A stretch of DNA of 64,000 bases from JAAYUD01 sp041907665 (GTDB taxonomy: Bacteria > Bacteroidota > Bacteroidia > Bacteroidales > Bacteroidaceae). The DNA is taken from assembly GCA_041907665.1 (NCBI GenBank), contig JAYRGW010000002.1, positions 62,001-126,000 on the forward strand. The letters run 5' to 3'. A program made the position numbers and the translations under genes. This document shows, one piece after another, positions 45,638 through 55,234 of the stretch. Numbering within the stretch: position 1 is the first letter of the stretch; the number at the start of each line of letters is the position of its first letter. Below the pieces are notes generated by a model. It had not been told where the DNA came from. It did no database searches and saw nothing but the letters and a program-made list of their open reading frames with translations.

Positions 45638-46453
45638 ATGGCCACTTATGACATTCGACCTTTGCAACTTCGCATGTTAAAAATACTACTTGCTTTTGAT
45701 AGTGTATGTAAAGCCCATGATTTGCACTACTGTATTATGGCAGGTACAATGATTGGAGCTATCCGACATAAAGGTTTCATTCCTTGGGACGATGATATGG
45801 ATGTAGGTATGCCCCGCCCCGATTACGAAAAATTTATTGCACATTGCAAAGAATGGATGCCAGCACCTTACGAATTCGTATGCGGAGAAAACGATGAAAT
45901 ATATCCATTGCCTTTTGGCAAAATTCAAGACGCAGGGACAACACTCATTGAAAGAAAACATTTAAGCTATCTAGGCGGAATCTATGTTGATGTATTCCCA
46001 TTGGATGGAGTTCCAACTAATATATTTAGAAGACGAATGCACTATGCTACTTACGAATTTTATAAGCAAGTGCTCTATTTACTGTGTCGCGACCCCTATA
46101 AACATGGTCATGGACCGAGTTCGTGGATTCCGTTACTCTGTCGCAAATTATTTACATTGAGAGGTGTCCAATTGAGAATAAGACATATTTTAAATAAATA
46201 TGATTATGACAAATGCAAATTAGCTGCCGACTACACGGACGGACTAAGAGGGGTTATGAGCAAAAGAATAAACGGACATTACGCCCCTTATGAATTTGAA
46301 GGTGAAAAGGTAGAAGGTATTAAACTCTATGATGAATACCTCACGCAAATTTATGGCGACTACATGCAAATACCGAAAGGAGATCATCAGCGCCAACACA
46401 ACTTTTACTATTTGGACTTAAACAAGCCTTATCGAGAATATAAAGAAGAATGA
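45638..46453 (+). CDS. LicD family phosphotransferase
   Basis: A 271-residue LicD-type protein. The hallmark block CIMAGTMIGAIRHKGFIPWDDDMDVGMPRPDYEKF near residues 32-66 carries the metal-binding DDDMD, and IYVDVFPLDGVP follows. Family members transfer phosphocholine, phosphoribitol or related groups onto surface glycans. A TTG-initiated longer frame (45581) would overlap the -7 element, so ATG at 45638 is chosen. It overlaps the GT4 gene by 4 bases (ATGA), so the two are translationally coupled and probably modify and build the same glycan. Confidence 0.88.
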   Translation: MATYDIRPLQLRMLKILLAFDSVCKAHDLHYCIMAGTMIGAIRHKGFIPWDDDMDVGMPRPDYEKFIAHCKEWMPAPYEFVCGENDEIYPLPFGKIQDAGTTLIERKHLSYLGGIYVDVFPLDGVPTNIFRRRMHYATYEFYKQVLYLLCRDPYKHGHGPSSWIPLLCRKLFTLRGVQLRIRHILNKYDYDKCKLAADYTDGLRGVMSKRINGHYAPYEFEGEKVEGIKLYDEYLTQIYGDYMQIPKGDHQRQHNFYYLDLNKPYREYKEE

Positions 46454-47583
46454 AAATCGGTTTTGACGGCAAACGTGCCATGTTTAATTTTACCGGACTA
46501 GGAAATTATAGCCGGTATATATTAGAGATACTCAGCGAATATTATCCCGAGCATGAATATGATGTTTTTGTTTCAAAGTACAAAGACAATAAACGATTGG
46601 ATTTTATATTGGCAAAACATCCGAAAATAAAAATGATCTATGCCAATTCTTTTGGTAGAAAATTACCCGCTTTATGGCGTACATACGGTATTACTGACCA
46701 GCTAAGGAAATCAAACATTGATATTTATCATGGACTTAGCAACGAATTGCCTGCAAATATAAAAAAGAGTGGTATTAAAACAGTCGTAACGATTCACGAT
46801 TTAATATTCTTACGCTTCCCTGAATGTTATCCGCTTATAGACCGAAAAATATATGCTTATAAATTCCATAAAGCATGTATCAATGCCGACCATATTATTG
46901 CCGTAAGCGAATGTACAAAGGCCGACATTATGAATTTCTATAAAATTCCGGAAAATAAAATATCAGTGGTTTATCAAGGATGCGATCATTCTTTCACTGT
47001 ACCGGCTACTGAGGAAAAGAAAAAAAGCGTTCGAAATAAATATCAATTACCAGAACGCTACATACTAAATGTAGGGAGCATTGAGAAACGAAAAAATGTT
47101 CTTCTAGCCGTCAAAGCAATGCAGAAATTACACCAAGATTTTCATCTGGTTATTGTAGGACGTCGTACTGAATATGCCGATGAGATAGAAAAATATGCAA
47201 CTTCCAATGGCTTGAAAGAACGTATTCACATTAAAGACAATGTTTCTTTTGCAGACCTTCCAGCAATATATCAACAAGCAGAACTCTTTATCTATCCTTC
47301 TATTTACGAAGGATTTGGTATTCCTATCGTAGAAGCCTTAAATTCGGGTATACCAATTATAGCGACAAAAGATTCATGCCTTGAAGAAGCTGGTGGTCCA
47401 TCTTCTTTTTATGTAGAATCTGACGACGTAGAAGGTCTTATCAATGCTGCGACGCAGATCCTATACAGCCCAACACTTCAAACTAAAATAGCAAAAGAAG
47501 GAAAAGAATATGCCGAACGTTTTTCAGAAAAGAGGCAGGCAGAAATTTTGATGAAACTCTATCAAAAGATATACAATTCATAA
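46450..47583 (+). CDS. GT4-family glycosyltransferase
   Basis: A 377-residue GT-B fold glycosyltransferase. The N-terminal segment GLGNYSRYILEIL and ELPANIKKSGIKTVVTIHDLIFLRFPECYP resemble mannosyltransferases of O-antigen synthesis. The C-terminal nucleotide-sugar domain has LNVGSIEKRKNVLLAVKA and the E-x7-E motif YEGFGIPIVEAL. It acts in the cytoplasm on a lipid-linked glycan; donor sugar unknown. Coupled to licD and convergent with rfbF, 10 bases between the stops. Confidence 0.9.
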   Translation: MKIGFDGKRAMFNFTGLGNYSRYILEILSEYYPEHEYDVFVSKYKDNKRLDFILAKHPKIKMIYANSFGRKLPALWRTYGITDQLRKSNIDIYHGLSNELPANIKKSGIKTVVTIHDLIFLRFPECYPLIDRKIYAYKFHKACINADHIIAVSECTKADIMNFYKIPENKISVVYQGCDHSFTVPATEEKKKSVRNKYQLPERYILNVGSIEKRKNVLLAVKAMQKLHQDFHLVIVGRRTEYADEIEKYATSNGLKERIHIKDNVSFADLPAIYQQAELFIYPSIYEGFGIPIVEALNSGIPIIATKDSCLEEAGGPSSFYVESDDVEGLINAATQILYSPTLQTKIAKEGKEYAERFSEKRQAEILMKLYQKIYNS

Positions 47584-47593
47584 AAATAAGATT

Positions 47594-48361
47594 CTACTTT
47601 ACCCAAGGAGCCTTTTCTGAGTTCCAAAGATTATTGAGATAGTCTCTATCGCGAACTGTATCCATACATTGCCAAAATCCCTCGTGACAATAAGTCTTCA
47701 ATTCACCATCGGCAGCCAACCTCTCGAGCGGTTCTTTCTCAAAGACAGTTAAGTCATCTTTGATATAATCGAATATTTTATAATTTAAAACAAAGAATCC
47801 ACCGTTAATCCACCCTTGATTAATTTGAGGCTTTTCCTTAAACGTACGTACAAAATGATCATCATCTATTGTCAATTCGCCGAAACGAGCTGTAGGATGC
47901 ACAGATGTTACCATCGCCAACGCTCCACTAGTTTTGTATTCCTCAACTAGCTGGGCAATATTTACATCCGATACAGCATCACCATAAGTAACCATAAAAT
48001 CATCCTTACCTATTAGATCTTTCAGCCGAAGAATACGTCCCCCAGTCATTGAAGATTCTCCAGTATCAACCAACGAAACAACCCAATCTTTAGGACGCTC
48101 ATTAATATAATCTATTTTATTGTTTTTCAGGTTAATCGTGAAATCATTGTTCAAGGCATAATACCTTAAAAAATAATCCCTAATAACATCACCCTTATAA
48201 CCAAGAGCGATGATAAACTCTTTGTATCCATAACGAGCATAGTGGTTCATAATATGCCATAAAATAGGTTTATTACCGATTTCTACCATCGGTTTCGGAA
48301 TCAGTTTGGTATACTCCGACAAACGCGTGCCAAGTCCTCCAGCCAAAATAACAACTTTCAT
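47594..48361 (-). CDS. rfbF: Glucose-1-phosphate cytidylyltransferase
   Basis: A 255-residue nucleotidyltransferase making CDP-glucose from CTP and glucose-1-phosphate. It has MKVVILAGGLGTRLSEYTKLIPKPMVEIG, the family-specific DWVVSLVDTGESSMTGGRI, FMVTYGDAVSDV and the C-terminal EGFWQCMDTVRDRDYLNNLW. CDP-glucose normally feeds CDP-glucose 4,6-dehydratase (RfbG) for dideoxyhexoses; no rfbG is seen in the window. It lies 5 bases after the DegT-type aminotransferase gene. Confidence 0.92.
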   Translation of the reverse strand: MKVVILAGGLGTRLSEYTKLIPKPMVEIGNKPILWHIMNHYARYGYKEFIIALGYKGDVIRDYFLRYYALNNDFTINLKNNKIDYINERPKDWVVSLVDTGESSMTGGRILRLKDLIGKDDFMVTYGDAVSDVNIAQLVEEYKTSGALAMVTSVHPTARFGELTIDDDHFVRTFKEKPQINQGWINGGFFVLNYKIFDYIKDDLTVFEKEPLERLAADGELKTYCHEGFWQCMDTVRDRDYLNNLWNSEKAPWVK

Positions 48362-48366
48362 AGCAT

Positions 48367-49473
48367 CTATAGATTATTAATAATAGAACAAATAAATTCG
48401 ATATCCGAATCAGAAAGTTCCGGATGCATTGGTATTGTCAATATTTTCGAATAAATATCTTCTGTGATAGGCAAGGCATAAGGTGTTTTGAAGTAACTCA
48501 ATAAATGGTTGGGACGATACTGAATCCCGAATTGAATATCTTTTTCTGTGAATATTTGCATCAACTTTTCTCTCTTCCCATTCAATACCAAAATAGGGAA
48601 TATATGAGGGATGATATCATCATAATCCATCGGGATCAATTGAATATTAGGGTTGTCAGAGAGCAATGCGGTATAACTCTTTGCAATATGCCGACGACGA
48701 GGTGCAAACTCTGTATCAAAACGCTTTAATTGAACGATTCCTATAGCCGCAAAAATATTGCTCATGTGATATCTGTAACCTTGATCAGTCACATCAAACA
48801 CCCAGCTTCTTTCTCCTTTATATCTTTTTTCAGAATCCTTGCAGACCCCCAACAGACGAGCATCACTTACTTTCTGAATCACTTCCGGATCGGCCGAAAA
48901 AATAGCTCCACCTTCGCCTGATGTTATGTTTTTGATTCCATCAAAACTAAAACAAATAATATCACCAAAAGATCCTATTTTACGATGATTAGACGTACAG
49001 CCAAAAGCATGAGCAGCATCTTCTATTATTCTCAAATGATGCTTTTTCGCAAATTTTTGATAGGCATCAACCATTCCAACATTACTAGCATAGTATACAG
49101 GTAGAATCAATTTTGTTTTAGGAGTAATACGTTTCTCTGCATCGTCCAAATCAAGCAATAATGAATTAGAATCGACTTCGCAACTTATCGGAACACAACC
49201 AGCGCCAGTAATAGCCTGGTAAGTTGAAACAAAGGTAAACGAAGGAACTAAAACCTCGTCACCAGGTTTAGTAACAGCCTGAATAGCCAAATGCAAAGCT
49301 GCAGTTCCGCTATTAACACAAACACAACGATATCCACCTCCAATATATTTTTCGAGATCTTTTTCAAAAAGATTTACTACAGCCCCCATTCCCAAATAAC
49401 CGGAATCTTCTATAACACGAGCCACAGCTTCGGATTCTAACTTTCCGACAACAGATTTTGATAATCTAATCAT
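48367..49473 (-). CDS. DegT/DnrJ/EryC1/StrS-type sugar aminotransferase
   Basis: A 368-residue PLP-dependent enzyme. PLP contacts are in NSGTAALHLAIQA, IIEDAAHAFGC and the lysine segment SFDGIKNITSGEGGAIFS near residue 186, where the usual HPTKN is DGIKN. Such enzymes aminate nucleotide-linked keto-sugars, here perhaps a CDP- or dTDP-linked 4-keto or 3-keto sugar. It directly precedes rfbF, implying a CDP-amino-sugar pathway whose dehydratase lies elsewhere. Confidence 0.88.
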   Translation of the reverse strand: MIRLSKSVVGKLESEAVARVIEDSGYLGMGAVVNLFEKDLEKYIGGGYRCVCVNSGTAALHLAIQAVTKPGDEVLVPSFTFVSTYQAITGAGCVPISCEVDSNSLLLDLDDAEKRITPKTKLILPVYYASNVGMVDAYQKFAKKHHLRIIEDAAHAFGCTSNHRKIGSFGDIICFSFDGIKNITSGEGGAIFSADPEVIQKVSDARLLGVCKDSEKRYKGERSWVFDVTDQGYRYHMSNIFAAIGIVQLKRFDTEFAPRRRHIAKSYTALLSDNPNIQLIPMDYDDIIPHIFPILVLNGKREKLMQIFTEKDIQFGIQYRPNHLLSYFKTPYALPITEDIYSKILTIPMHPELSDSDIEFICSIINNL

Positions 49474-49606
49474 AACTATTATTTGTTAGCCGTTTCTTTT
49501 ATATAAATGGCATATTTATATTACAATTCCCAAAATTACTACAATTTTAGCACAATACATTCTAGAAGAAATAATTTTTAGCCCTAAAAATTAAAATTCA
49601 CTAGAA

Positions 49607-51736
49607 CTACTTTACTATCTTCAATTCATTCATCAGATTACTTGCCTTACCATATTTGTCTATTAAGAAAAGAACATATCTGATATCTACTCCGATACAA
49701 CGTTGTAACGTTGGTTCATATTTCAAATCGCTGCTCATAGCCTCCCAATTTCCATCAAAAGCAAGTCCTATTAATTGACCTTTTTTATTGAACATAGCAC
49801 TTCCGGAATTACCTCCAGTAATATCATTATTTGAAATAAAACAGATATTCATCGAACCAGATTTATTAGCATAGCGTTCAAATTTCTGATCCTCAAGTAA
49901 CTTCAGCAAATCAGGTTTTATAGAGAAATCATGGTCTCCTTTATGAGCTTTGACCTTATCCAAAAGGCTTTGAGAAGTAGTATAATAGTCATTTTTCATT
50001 CCATCTGAAGAATAATAACTACAGATAGTACCATAGCTCATTCTCATCGTAGAATTAGCATCGGGATAAAAATGCTTTTCATAATCCATACGACGAATAG
50101 CCGCTGTAAGATCCCTCTCGCCTTTGCTGATAACCATAGAAGGTTTATAAATACCATAACCCATTTCTAGAAATTTGACTGCCAAATCAGTACTCAACAA
50201 GATAGCTGGATCTTTCATTATTTCATAAGTCGAATCACGATTTAGAAAACGCTGCAACCCTTTTATTGATTTCAACTGAGACTTAGCATATAAAGAATCG
50301 ACAAAAACACTTTCCGAAGAATAATTATTTTTTATATCTTTATAAACGTCAGGCAAAAATGCTGTATCCACCGAACAACGATATTTCGCCAACAACGCTT
50401 TGAAGACCTTTTTGTCTAACTCAATATCATAATTTTTATATCGATTAACAAGATCTTCCAATCCCGCTTTTACTTGCTTATCGCTAGCATTAAAATCGAA
50501 ATTCATGATTTGCATAGCAAACTGCAACAATTCGGGGCCATTGAAAAAGGATTCTATAAAATAGGCTTGTGCCTTATTCACCGAAGCCCTTTCTTTATAT
50601 GCGGCAGCAAGCTCCGAAAGCAAATTTACATTTTTCTGTTCATCCCTATGCTCCAAAATCCATCGATGAAGAGTAGATTCTATTTTTTGACGAGTTTCAA
50701 TTATCTTAAGCCGATCCGTCGCTTTATTCATACCTATACTATTTTTCCAATAGTTAGAGCATTCACTGTATTTTGAAGCATATTCAATGCGGATTTGTTG
50801 GCTATCATTCATCGCTCGCTTCCAGATACCCAACTTTACTCCCCGTACATCAATCATTGATTGATGAGTATTTTTATCCATTTCATCGATACCATAAGAA
50901 GATAAATAACGCTCTGTAGCACCAGGATAACCCATGGTCATACTAAAGTCCCCTTCATCATAACCAGCCAAAGAGATTGGCACAGAATAGGTAGGATGAT
51001 AGGGAACATTATCTAATGAATAATCTGCCGGACAGTTATTTTTATCTGCATAGATACGAAACACACAGAAATCGCCTGTTTGCCTAGGCCAAACCCAATT
51101 ATCTGTATCCCAACCAAACTGCCCAACAGAAGATGGAGGAGCAAATACCAATCGAACATCAGTAAAGGTCCTATAAACCGAAAGGCTATATTCTGTACCT
51201 CCATAATAAGAGTCAAATTCTGCTGTCAAAGTAGAATCTTTAGAAGAAACATCATTGATAATAACATTTTTTATAGAATCCACCGCAAAACTTCTTTGCT
51301 GTTCTGTCATATCAGGCTTGACAGCTTTAAGGACCTTCCGCGTCACGTCCTTTGTATAAAGCAAGAAGCGTACAAAAAGCTCTGGATTCGGGAGCTCCTC
51401 TTTAAAAGAATGAGCAACAAAACCATTTTCAAGATAATTATGAGCCATCGAAGAGTGTTGTTGAACACTATTTAAACCACAATGATGATTAGTAAATACC
51501 AGACCATCGGAAGAAACAACAACACCAGAGCAAAACCCTCCAAAACTTACAATAGCATCTTTTAATGATGGACTATTTGTACTATACAATTGTTTATATG
51601 GTAGCAAAAAGCCCATTTTACACATCGTTTGATAGGTTGCTTTATTAAGCTGTGAAAGTAACCACATTCCTTCATCAGCCTGAACATACGATGATATAAA
51701 GAGAATACTCAGGGCTATGATTCTAAATTTCTTCAT
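49607..51736 (-). CDS. S46 dipeptidyl peptidase, DPP7-like
   Basis: A 709-residue exported serine peptidase with signal MKKFRIIALSILFISSYVQA. The triad is His in TNHHCGLN near residue 85, Asp in WDTDNWVWPRQTGDF near 218, and Ser in ITGGNSGSAMF near 641. The residue 18 positions after the Ser, which selects P1 specificity in this family, is Gly (AFDGNW). That is the DPP7 type preferring hydrophobic P1, not the Arg of DPP11, which prefers Asp/Glu. It removes dipeptides from peptides in the periplasm. Start chosen for the signal peptide; eight extra codons lie upstream. Confidence 0.9.
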   Translation of the reverse strand: MKKFRIIALSILFISSYVQADEGMWLLSQLNKATYQTMCKMGFLLPYKQLYSTNSPSLKDAIVSFGGFCSGVVVSSDGLVFTNHHCGLNSVQQHSSMAHNYLENGFVAHSFKEELPNPELFVRFLLYTKDVTRKVLKAVKPDMTEQQRSFAVDSIKNVIINDVSSKDSTLTAEFDSYYGGTEYSLSVYRTFTDVRLVFAPPSSVGQFGWDTDNWVWPRQTGDFCVFRIYADKNNCPADYSLDNVPYHPTYSVPISLAGYDEGDFSMTMGYPGATERYLSSYGIDEMDKNTHQSMIDVRGVKLGIWKRAMNDSQQIRIEYASKYSECSNYWKNSIGMNKATDRLKIIETRQKIESTLHRWILEHRDEQKNVNLLSELAAAYKERASVNKAQAYFIESFFNGPELLQFAMQIMNFDFNASDKQVKAGLEDLVNRYKNYDIELDKKVFKALLAKYRCSVDTAFLPDVYKDIKNNYSSESVFVDSLYAKSQLKSIKGLQRFLNRDSTYEIMKDPAILLSTDLAVKFLEMGYGIYKPSMVISKGERDLTAAIRRMDYEKHFYPDANSTMRMSYGTICSYYSSDGMKNDYYTTSQSLLDKVKAHKGDHDFSIKPDLLKLLEDQKFERYANKSGSMNICFISNNDITGGNSGSAMFNKKGQLIGLAFDGNWEAMSSDLKYEPTLQRCIGVDIRYVLFLIDKYGKASNLMNELKIVK

Positions 51737-51797
51737 AAAATGGTCTCTTACTTTTACCAATTAGGTCGAAGCAGTTCTACGTGAAGAACTAACATCA

Positions 51798-53294
51798 TTA
51801 TTTCTTCTTAAAAAAACGATTGACCACGGGTATTTCACTCAAAGCCACGTCATGTTTTATCATGTAGGCTATAAATATAAACAAGAGGAAAGTACGGAAA
51901 ATCAATCGAAGCACAACCGAATTTATAGGAACCAATTCACCTAAAGCATATAAAACGATAGTCAGTAGAGTATATGCAAAAATGCTCTTTAAAGGATAAT
52001 TGATGGGGTAATATTTTTGCCCAACAAAATAAGATAAAAGCATGGCAACAGCATAACCGGCAAAACCTGACCATGCACAAGCCATGTATCCATAATTCGG
52101 AATAAAAATAATATTGATTGCTACCAATACAAAGCATCCTATTCCAGAGAAATAAGCTCCCCAAATTGTCTTATCTATCAATTTATACCAAAAAGAAAGA
52201 TTAAAATAGATACCTGTCATAATAGCAGCGGCCATTACAATGGGAACCACCTTGAGTCCTTCCCAATAATCACGACCAATAATATGTTTCAGAATATCCA
52301 TATAAGCCATTACAACCAAAAAAGCCAAAAGAGTGAAGATAATAAAGAACTTCATCGCCTTTGCATAGGTTGCTCTATTATCTTTATCGCGACTCTTGCC
52401 AAACACGAAAGGCTCGTAGGCATAGCGAAAAGCTTGAGTAATCATTGCCATAATCATGGCTATCTTACTAGCTGCTCCAAAAATGCCCAACTGCATATCT
52501 ACATCAGGTTTTTTGTAGACATAACGGAATAAAATGACACCGGCCGTCTGGTTCAGTATTCCTGCAATACCAAGAATCAGGATAGGCCAGCTATAGCTCA
52601 TCATTCGCTTAAGCAAACTCCAATCGAACTGATACTTGAAGCCCATTAGTTCACGGTATAGGAAAAGTACCATTGTTACCGAACAGAATAGATTAATATA
52701 AAATACATATCCGACCCCGACTTTCGGGTCATAAATTGCGCCTATAGTCGTTGGATATTTAGCATACAGCGCAGGCAAAACGATGTAGTACACAAGATTC
52801 AACACGATGAGCATCATAATGTTGACGATCTTAAGATAAGCAAATTTAATAGGACGTTTCAGGTAGCGAAGATATGCAAAGGGAATAGCTGTAAAAGCAT
52901 CAAAAGCAACACATACAGCCATTGCTCCAATATAATCGGGATGATCTGAATACCCCATCACCCCGGCTATAGAAGGCAAAAAACCTAGTACCAATACAGA
53001 AAAAAGGAAAGAGCTAAAACCTACAGCAATCAGCGTGGTTGTATACACCTTCGTTGGATCTTCACCAGCCTTATTTGCATACCGAAAGAAGGTTGTTTCC
53101 ATACCATAAGTCAGAATAACCAATAATAAAGCTGTATAAGCATAGATATTGGTAATCATTCCGTACCCTCCGGAAGCCGCAGATATTTTTGCGGTATAAA
53201 GCGGAACTAAAAGATAATTTAAAAACCGACCGATGATACTACTCATCCCATAGATAGCAGTATCTTTAGCCAAAGATTTGAGATTTGTTGCCAT
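51798..53294 (-). CDS. Wzx-like polysaccharide flippase
   Basis: A 498-residue polytopic protein with about fourteen hydrophobic segments and the N-terminal LAKDTAIYGMSSIIGRFLNYLLVPLYT pattern of the MOP/PST polysaccharide transporter family. It is expected to flip an undecaprenyl-linked glycan across the inner membrane. It begins 3 bases after ruvB, a combination seen in other Bacteroidales genomes, and is separate from the surface-glycan genes to its left. Confidence 0.87.
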   Translation of the reverse strand: MATNLKSLAKDTAIYGMSSIIGRFLNYLLVPLYTAKISAASGGYGMITNIYAYTALLLVILTYGMETTFFRYANKAGEDPTKVYTTTLIAVGFSSFLFSVLVLGFLPSIAGVMGYSDHPDYIGAMAVCVAFDAFTAIPFAYLRYLKRPIKFAYLKIVNIMMLIVLNLVYYIVLPALYAKYPTTIGAIYDPKVGVGYVFYINLFCSVTMVLFLYRELMGFKYQFDWSLLKRMMSYSWPILILGIAGILNQTAGVILFRYVYKKPDVDMQLGIFGAASKIAMIMAMITQAFRYAYEPFVFGKSRDKDNRATYAKAMKFFIIFTLLAFLVVMAYMDILKHIIGRDYWEGLKVVPIVMAAAIMTGIYFNLSFWYKLIDKTIWGAYFSGIGCFVLVAINIIFIPNYGYMACAWSGFAGYAVAMLLSYFVGQKYYPINYPLKSIFAYTLLTIVLYALGELVPINSVVLRLIFRTFLLFIFIAYMIKHDVALSEIPVVNRFFKKK

Positions 53295-53297
53295 AAT

Positions 53298-54326
53298 TTA
53301 AAACAATGTTGCCTGCTTATCCGAAGAATATAAGCTACGGCCTAAATGTTTATACGCCAATTCCGTAACCTCTCTGCCACGGGGCGTACGTTTCAAAAAG
53401 CCTTCTTTTATTAGAAATGGTTCGTATACTTCTTCTATCGTACCAGGGTCTTCGCTAAGAGCAGTTGCAATGGTAGTAAGCCCCACAGGGCCTCCTTTAA
53501 ACTTGTCGATTATTGTACAAAGTAATTTATTATCAACCTCGTCAAGCCCATATTTATCTATATTTAAAGCCTCAAGAGCAAATTTTGCAATTTCCATATT
53601 AATAGAACCGGAACCTTTTACTTGGGCAAAGTCACGAACTCGTCTGAGCAAAGCATTTGCAATACGAGGGGTACCACGACTTCTTGAAGCAATCTCCAAT
53701 GCCGCTTGGTCGGATATTGGTACGTCGAGTATATTGGCCGAGCGCTTTACAATATGTGTCAAAACAGAATCATCATAATATTCCAAATGCAGATTAATCC
53801 CGAAACGAGCTCTCAGAGGAGCTGTCAGTAAACCACTACGAGTTGTAGCTCCTACAAGTGTAAAAGGATTCAAATCTATCTGAATACTTCGGGCCGAAGG
53901 CCCTTTATCTATCATAATATCGATACGATAATCTTCCATTGCCGAATAGAGATACTCTTCTACAATAGGCGACAAACGATGAATCTCGTCTATAAAAAGT
54001 ACATCATTGGGTTCAAGGCTCGTTAATATGCCCGCCAAATCACCGGGCTTATCAAGTACCGGACCTGAAGTAATTTTAAATCCTACTCCAAGTTCGTTGG
54101 CAATGATATTCGAAAGTGTTGTTTTTCCCAAGCCTGGAGGGCCATGAAGTAAGGTATGATCCAAGGCCTCACCACGAAGTTTGGCGGCTTTGACAAAGAT
54201 ACGGAGATTATCAACAACCTTATCCTGACCACTAAAATCATCAAATCTTAGCGGACGGAGAGCATTCTCAAAATCTTTCTCTGTCTGAGACGATGACTGT
54301 TCCCTTATGTCAAAACTTCCTTCCAT
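53298..54326 (-). CDS. ruvB: Holliday junction ATP-dependent helicase RuvB
   Basis: A 342-residue AAA+ motor for branch migration with RuvA. It has RPLRFDDFSGQDKV, Walker A GPPGLGKTTLSNIIA, Walker B LFIDEIHRL, sensor 1 GATTRSGLLTAPLRARFG and the C-terminal winged-helix region ending RGREVTELAYKHLG. The ATG at 54326 is preferred over a TTG two codons upstream. An exact -7 element TATCTTTG lies at 54353-54346 on the minus strand. Confidence 0.96.
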   Translation of the reverse strand: MEGSFDIREQSSSQTEKDFENALRPLRFDDFSGQDKVVDNLRIFVKAAKLRGEALDHTLLHGPPGLGKTTLSNIIANELGVGFKITSGPVLDKPGDLAGILTSLEPNDVLFIDEIHRLSPIVEEYLYSAMEDYRIDIMIDKGPSARSIQIDLNPFTLVGATTRSGLLTAPLRARFGINLHLEYYDDSVLTHIVKRSANILDVPISDQAALEIASRSRGTPRIANALLRRVRDFAQVKGSGSINMEIAKFALEALNIDKYGLDEVDNKLLCTIIDKFKGGPVGLTTIATALSEDPGTIEEVYEPFLIKEGFLKRTPRGREVTELAYKHLGRSLYSSDKQATLF

Positions 54327-54411
54327 TCTCAATTAGTCTGGGCGGCAAAGATACTGATTTCAAAAATGATAACAGCAGAATGCTACTACTATTTTAAAAG
54401 ATTTCACTATT

Positions 54412-55134
54412 CTATCTCCTTTTCAAATAATATTGCCGCTCTTTTTCATCAAACTTTTCAATAGCATAACGTAACATTGTACGAGGCATTTGCAACACAT
54501 GAGTATCAAGGAAACAACGCAACACAGTCTCATTCCTTTTACCTACCTCACGCAACATCCAGCCAATAGCTTTGTGCATTAAATCGTGAGAATCCTGCAT
54601 CAACAATTCTGCCAAATGTAAAATATCTTCGTAATCATTATTTCTGATAAATGCAATAGTCGACACAACTGCAATCCGTTTTTCCCAAAGGTTGTGGCTA
54701 TTTGCCAACCGATAAAGGAGCTGACGATCCTCCGCAGGCCTATCTACTAAATACGCTCCAACAATATAAGGCGCAGAAAGATCAACCAGATCCCAATTAT
54801 TTATAGCGTCTGTATGAGACAGATAATATTCAAATACTTCTTCTCGAGAGGTATTATCACCTCGTTTGTAGTTGTCGACCAATAATAACAAACCACATAG
54901 CCGAACTTCATGCCATGGAGAAGTCAATAATTCCGTTATGGTTTCAAAATCGGTTGCACGATATTCTTTCACAACGCTTCTGACTCGAGGAACTATAACC
55001 CCGAGGAACTTATCTCCTTCACCATACTCCCCTTTACCCGTTTTAAAGAAACGTGGTAAGAAGCTCTTTTTCTCTTCGTCAGCCAACAATTTCAATTGCC
55101 GAACTATTTCATCTGCTCGATTCTGTTTCACCAT
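54412..55134 (-). CDS. DNA alkylation repair protein, AlkD-like
   Basis: A 240-residue HEAT-like repeat protein of the AlkC/AlkD DNA glycosylase family, which removes alkylated purines. It shows FFKTGKGEYGEGDKFLGVIVPRVR at the N-terminus, SPWHEVRLCGLLLLV, INNWDLVDLSAPYIVG and KAIGWMLREVGKR, all typical. The catalytic Asp of AlkD corresponds to the NNWDLVD segment. It is monocistronic, with -7 element TATTTTTG at 55171-55164 on the minus strand, and divergent from the spmAB-like gene. Confidence 0.85.
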   Translation of the reverse strand: MVKQNRADEIVRQLKLLADEEKKSFLPRFFKTGKGEYGEGDKFLGVIVPRVRSVVKEYRATDFETITELLTSPWHEVRLCGLLLLVDNYKRGDNTSREEVFEYYLSHTDAINNWDLVDLSAPYIVGAYLVDRPAEDRQLLYRLANSHNLWEKRIAVVSTIAFIRNNDYEDILHLAELLMQDSHDLMHKAIGWMLREVGKRNETVLRCFLDTHVLQMPRTMLRYAIEKFDEKERQYYLKRR

Positions 55135-55205
55135 TAAATTCCGTTATTTTTCTTTCTATCCTACAAAAATAACAAAAAAAGAGTTCAATAATGAAAACAT
55201 ATTCA

Positions 55206-55213
55206 TACTTTTG
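55206..55213 (+). promoter_or_regulatory. Promoter -7 element of the spmAB-like gene
   Basis: TACTTTTG, exact TAnnTTTG, 21 bases before the ATG at 55235. Confidence 0.5.
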
Positions 55214-55234
55214 CAGAAATATAACAAGAAGCTT

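Noticed and set aside
54872..55234. Long in-frame extension upstream of the spmAB-like protein
   Set aside because: It is antisense to the alkD-like gene, has shadow-frame composition, and a promoter -7 element lies at 55206-55213 just before the ATG at 55235.
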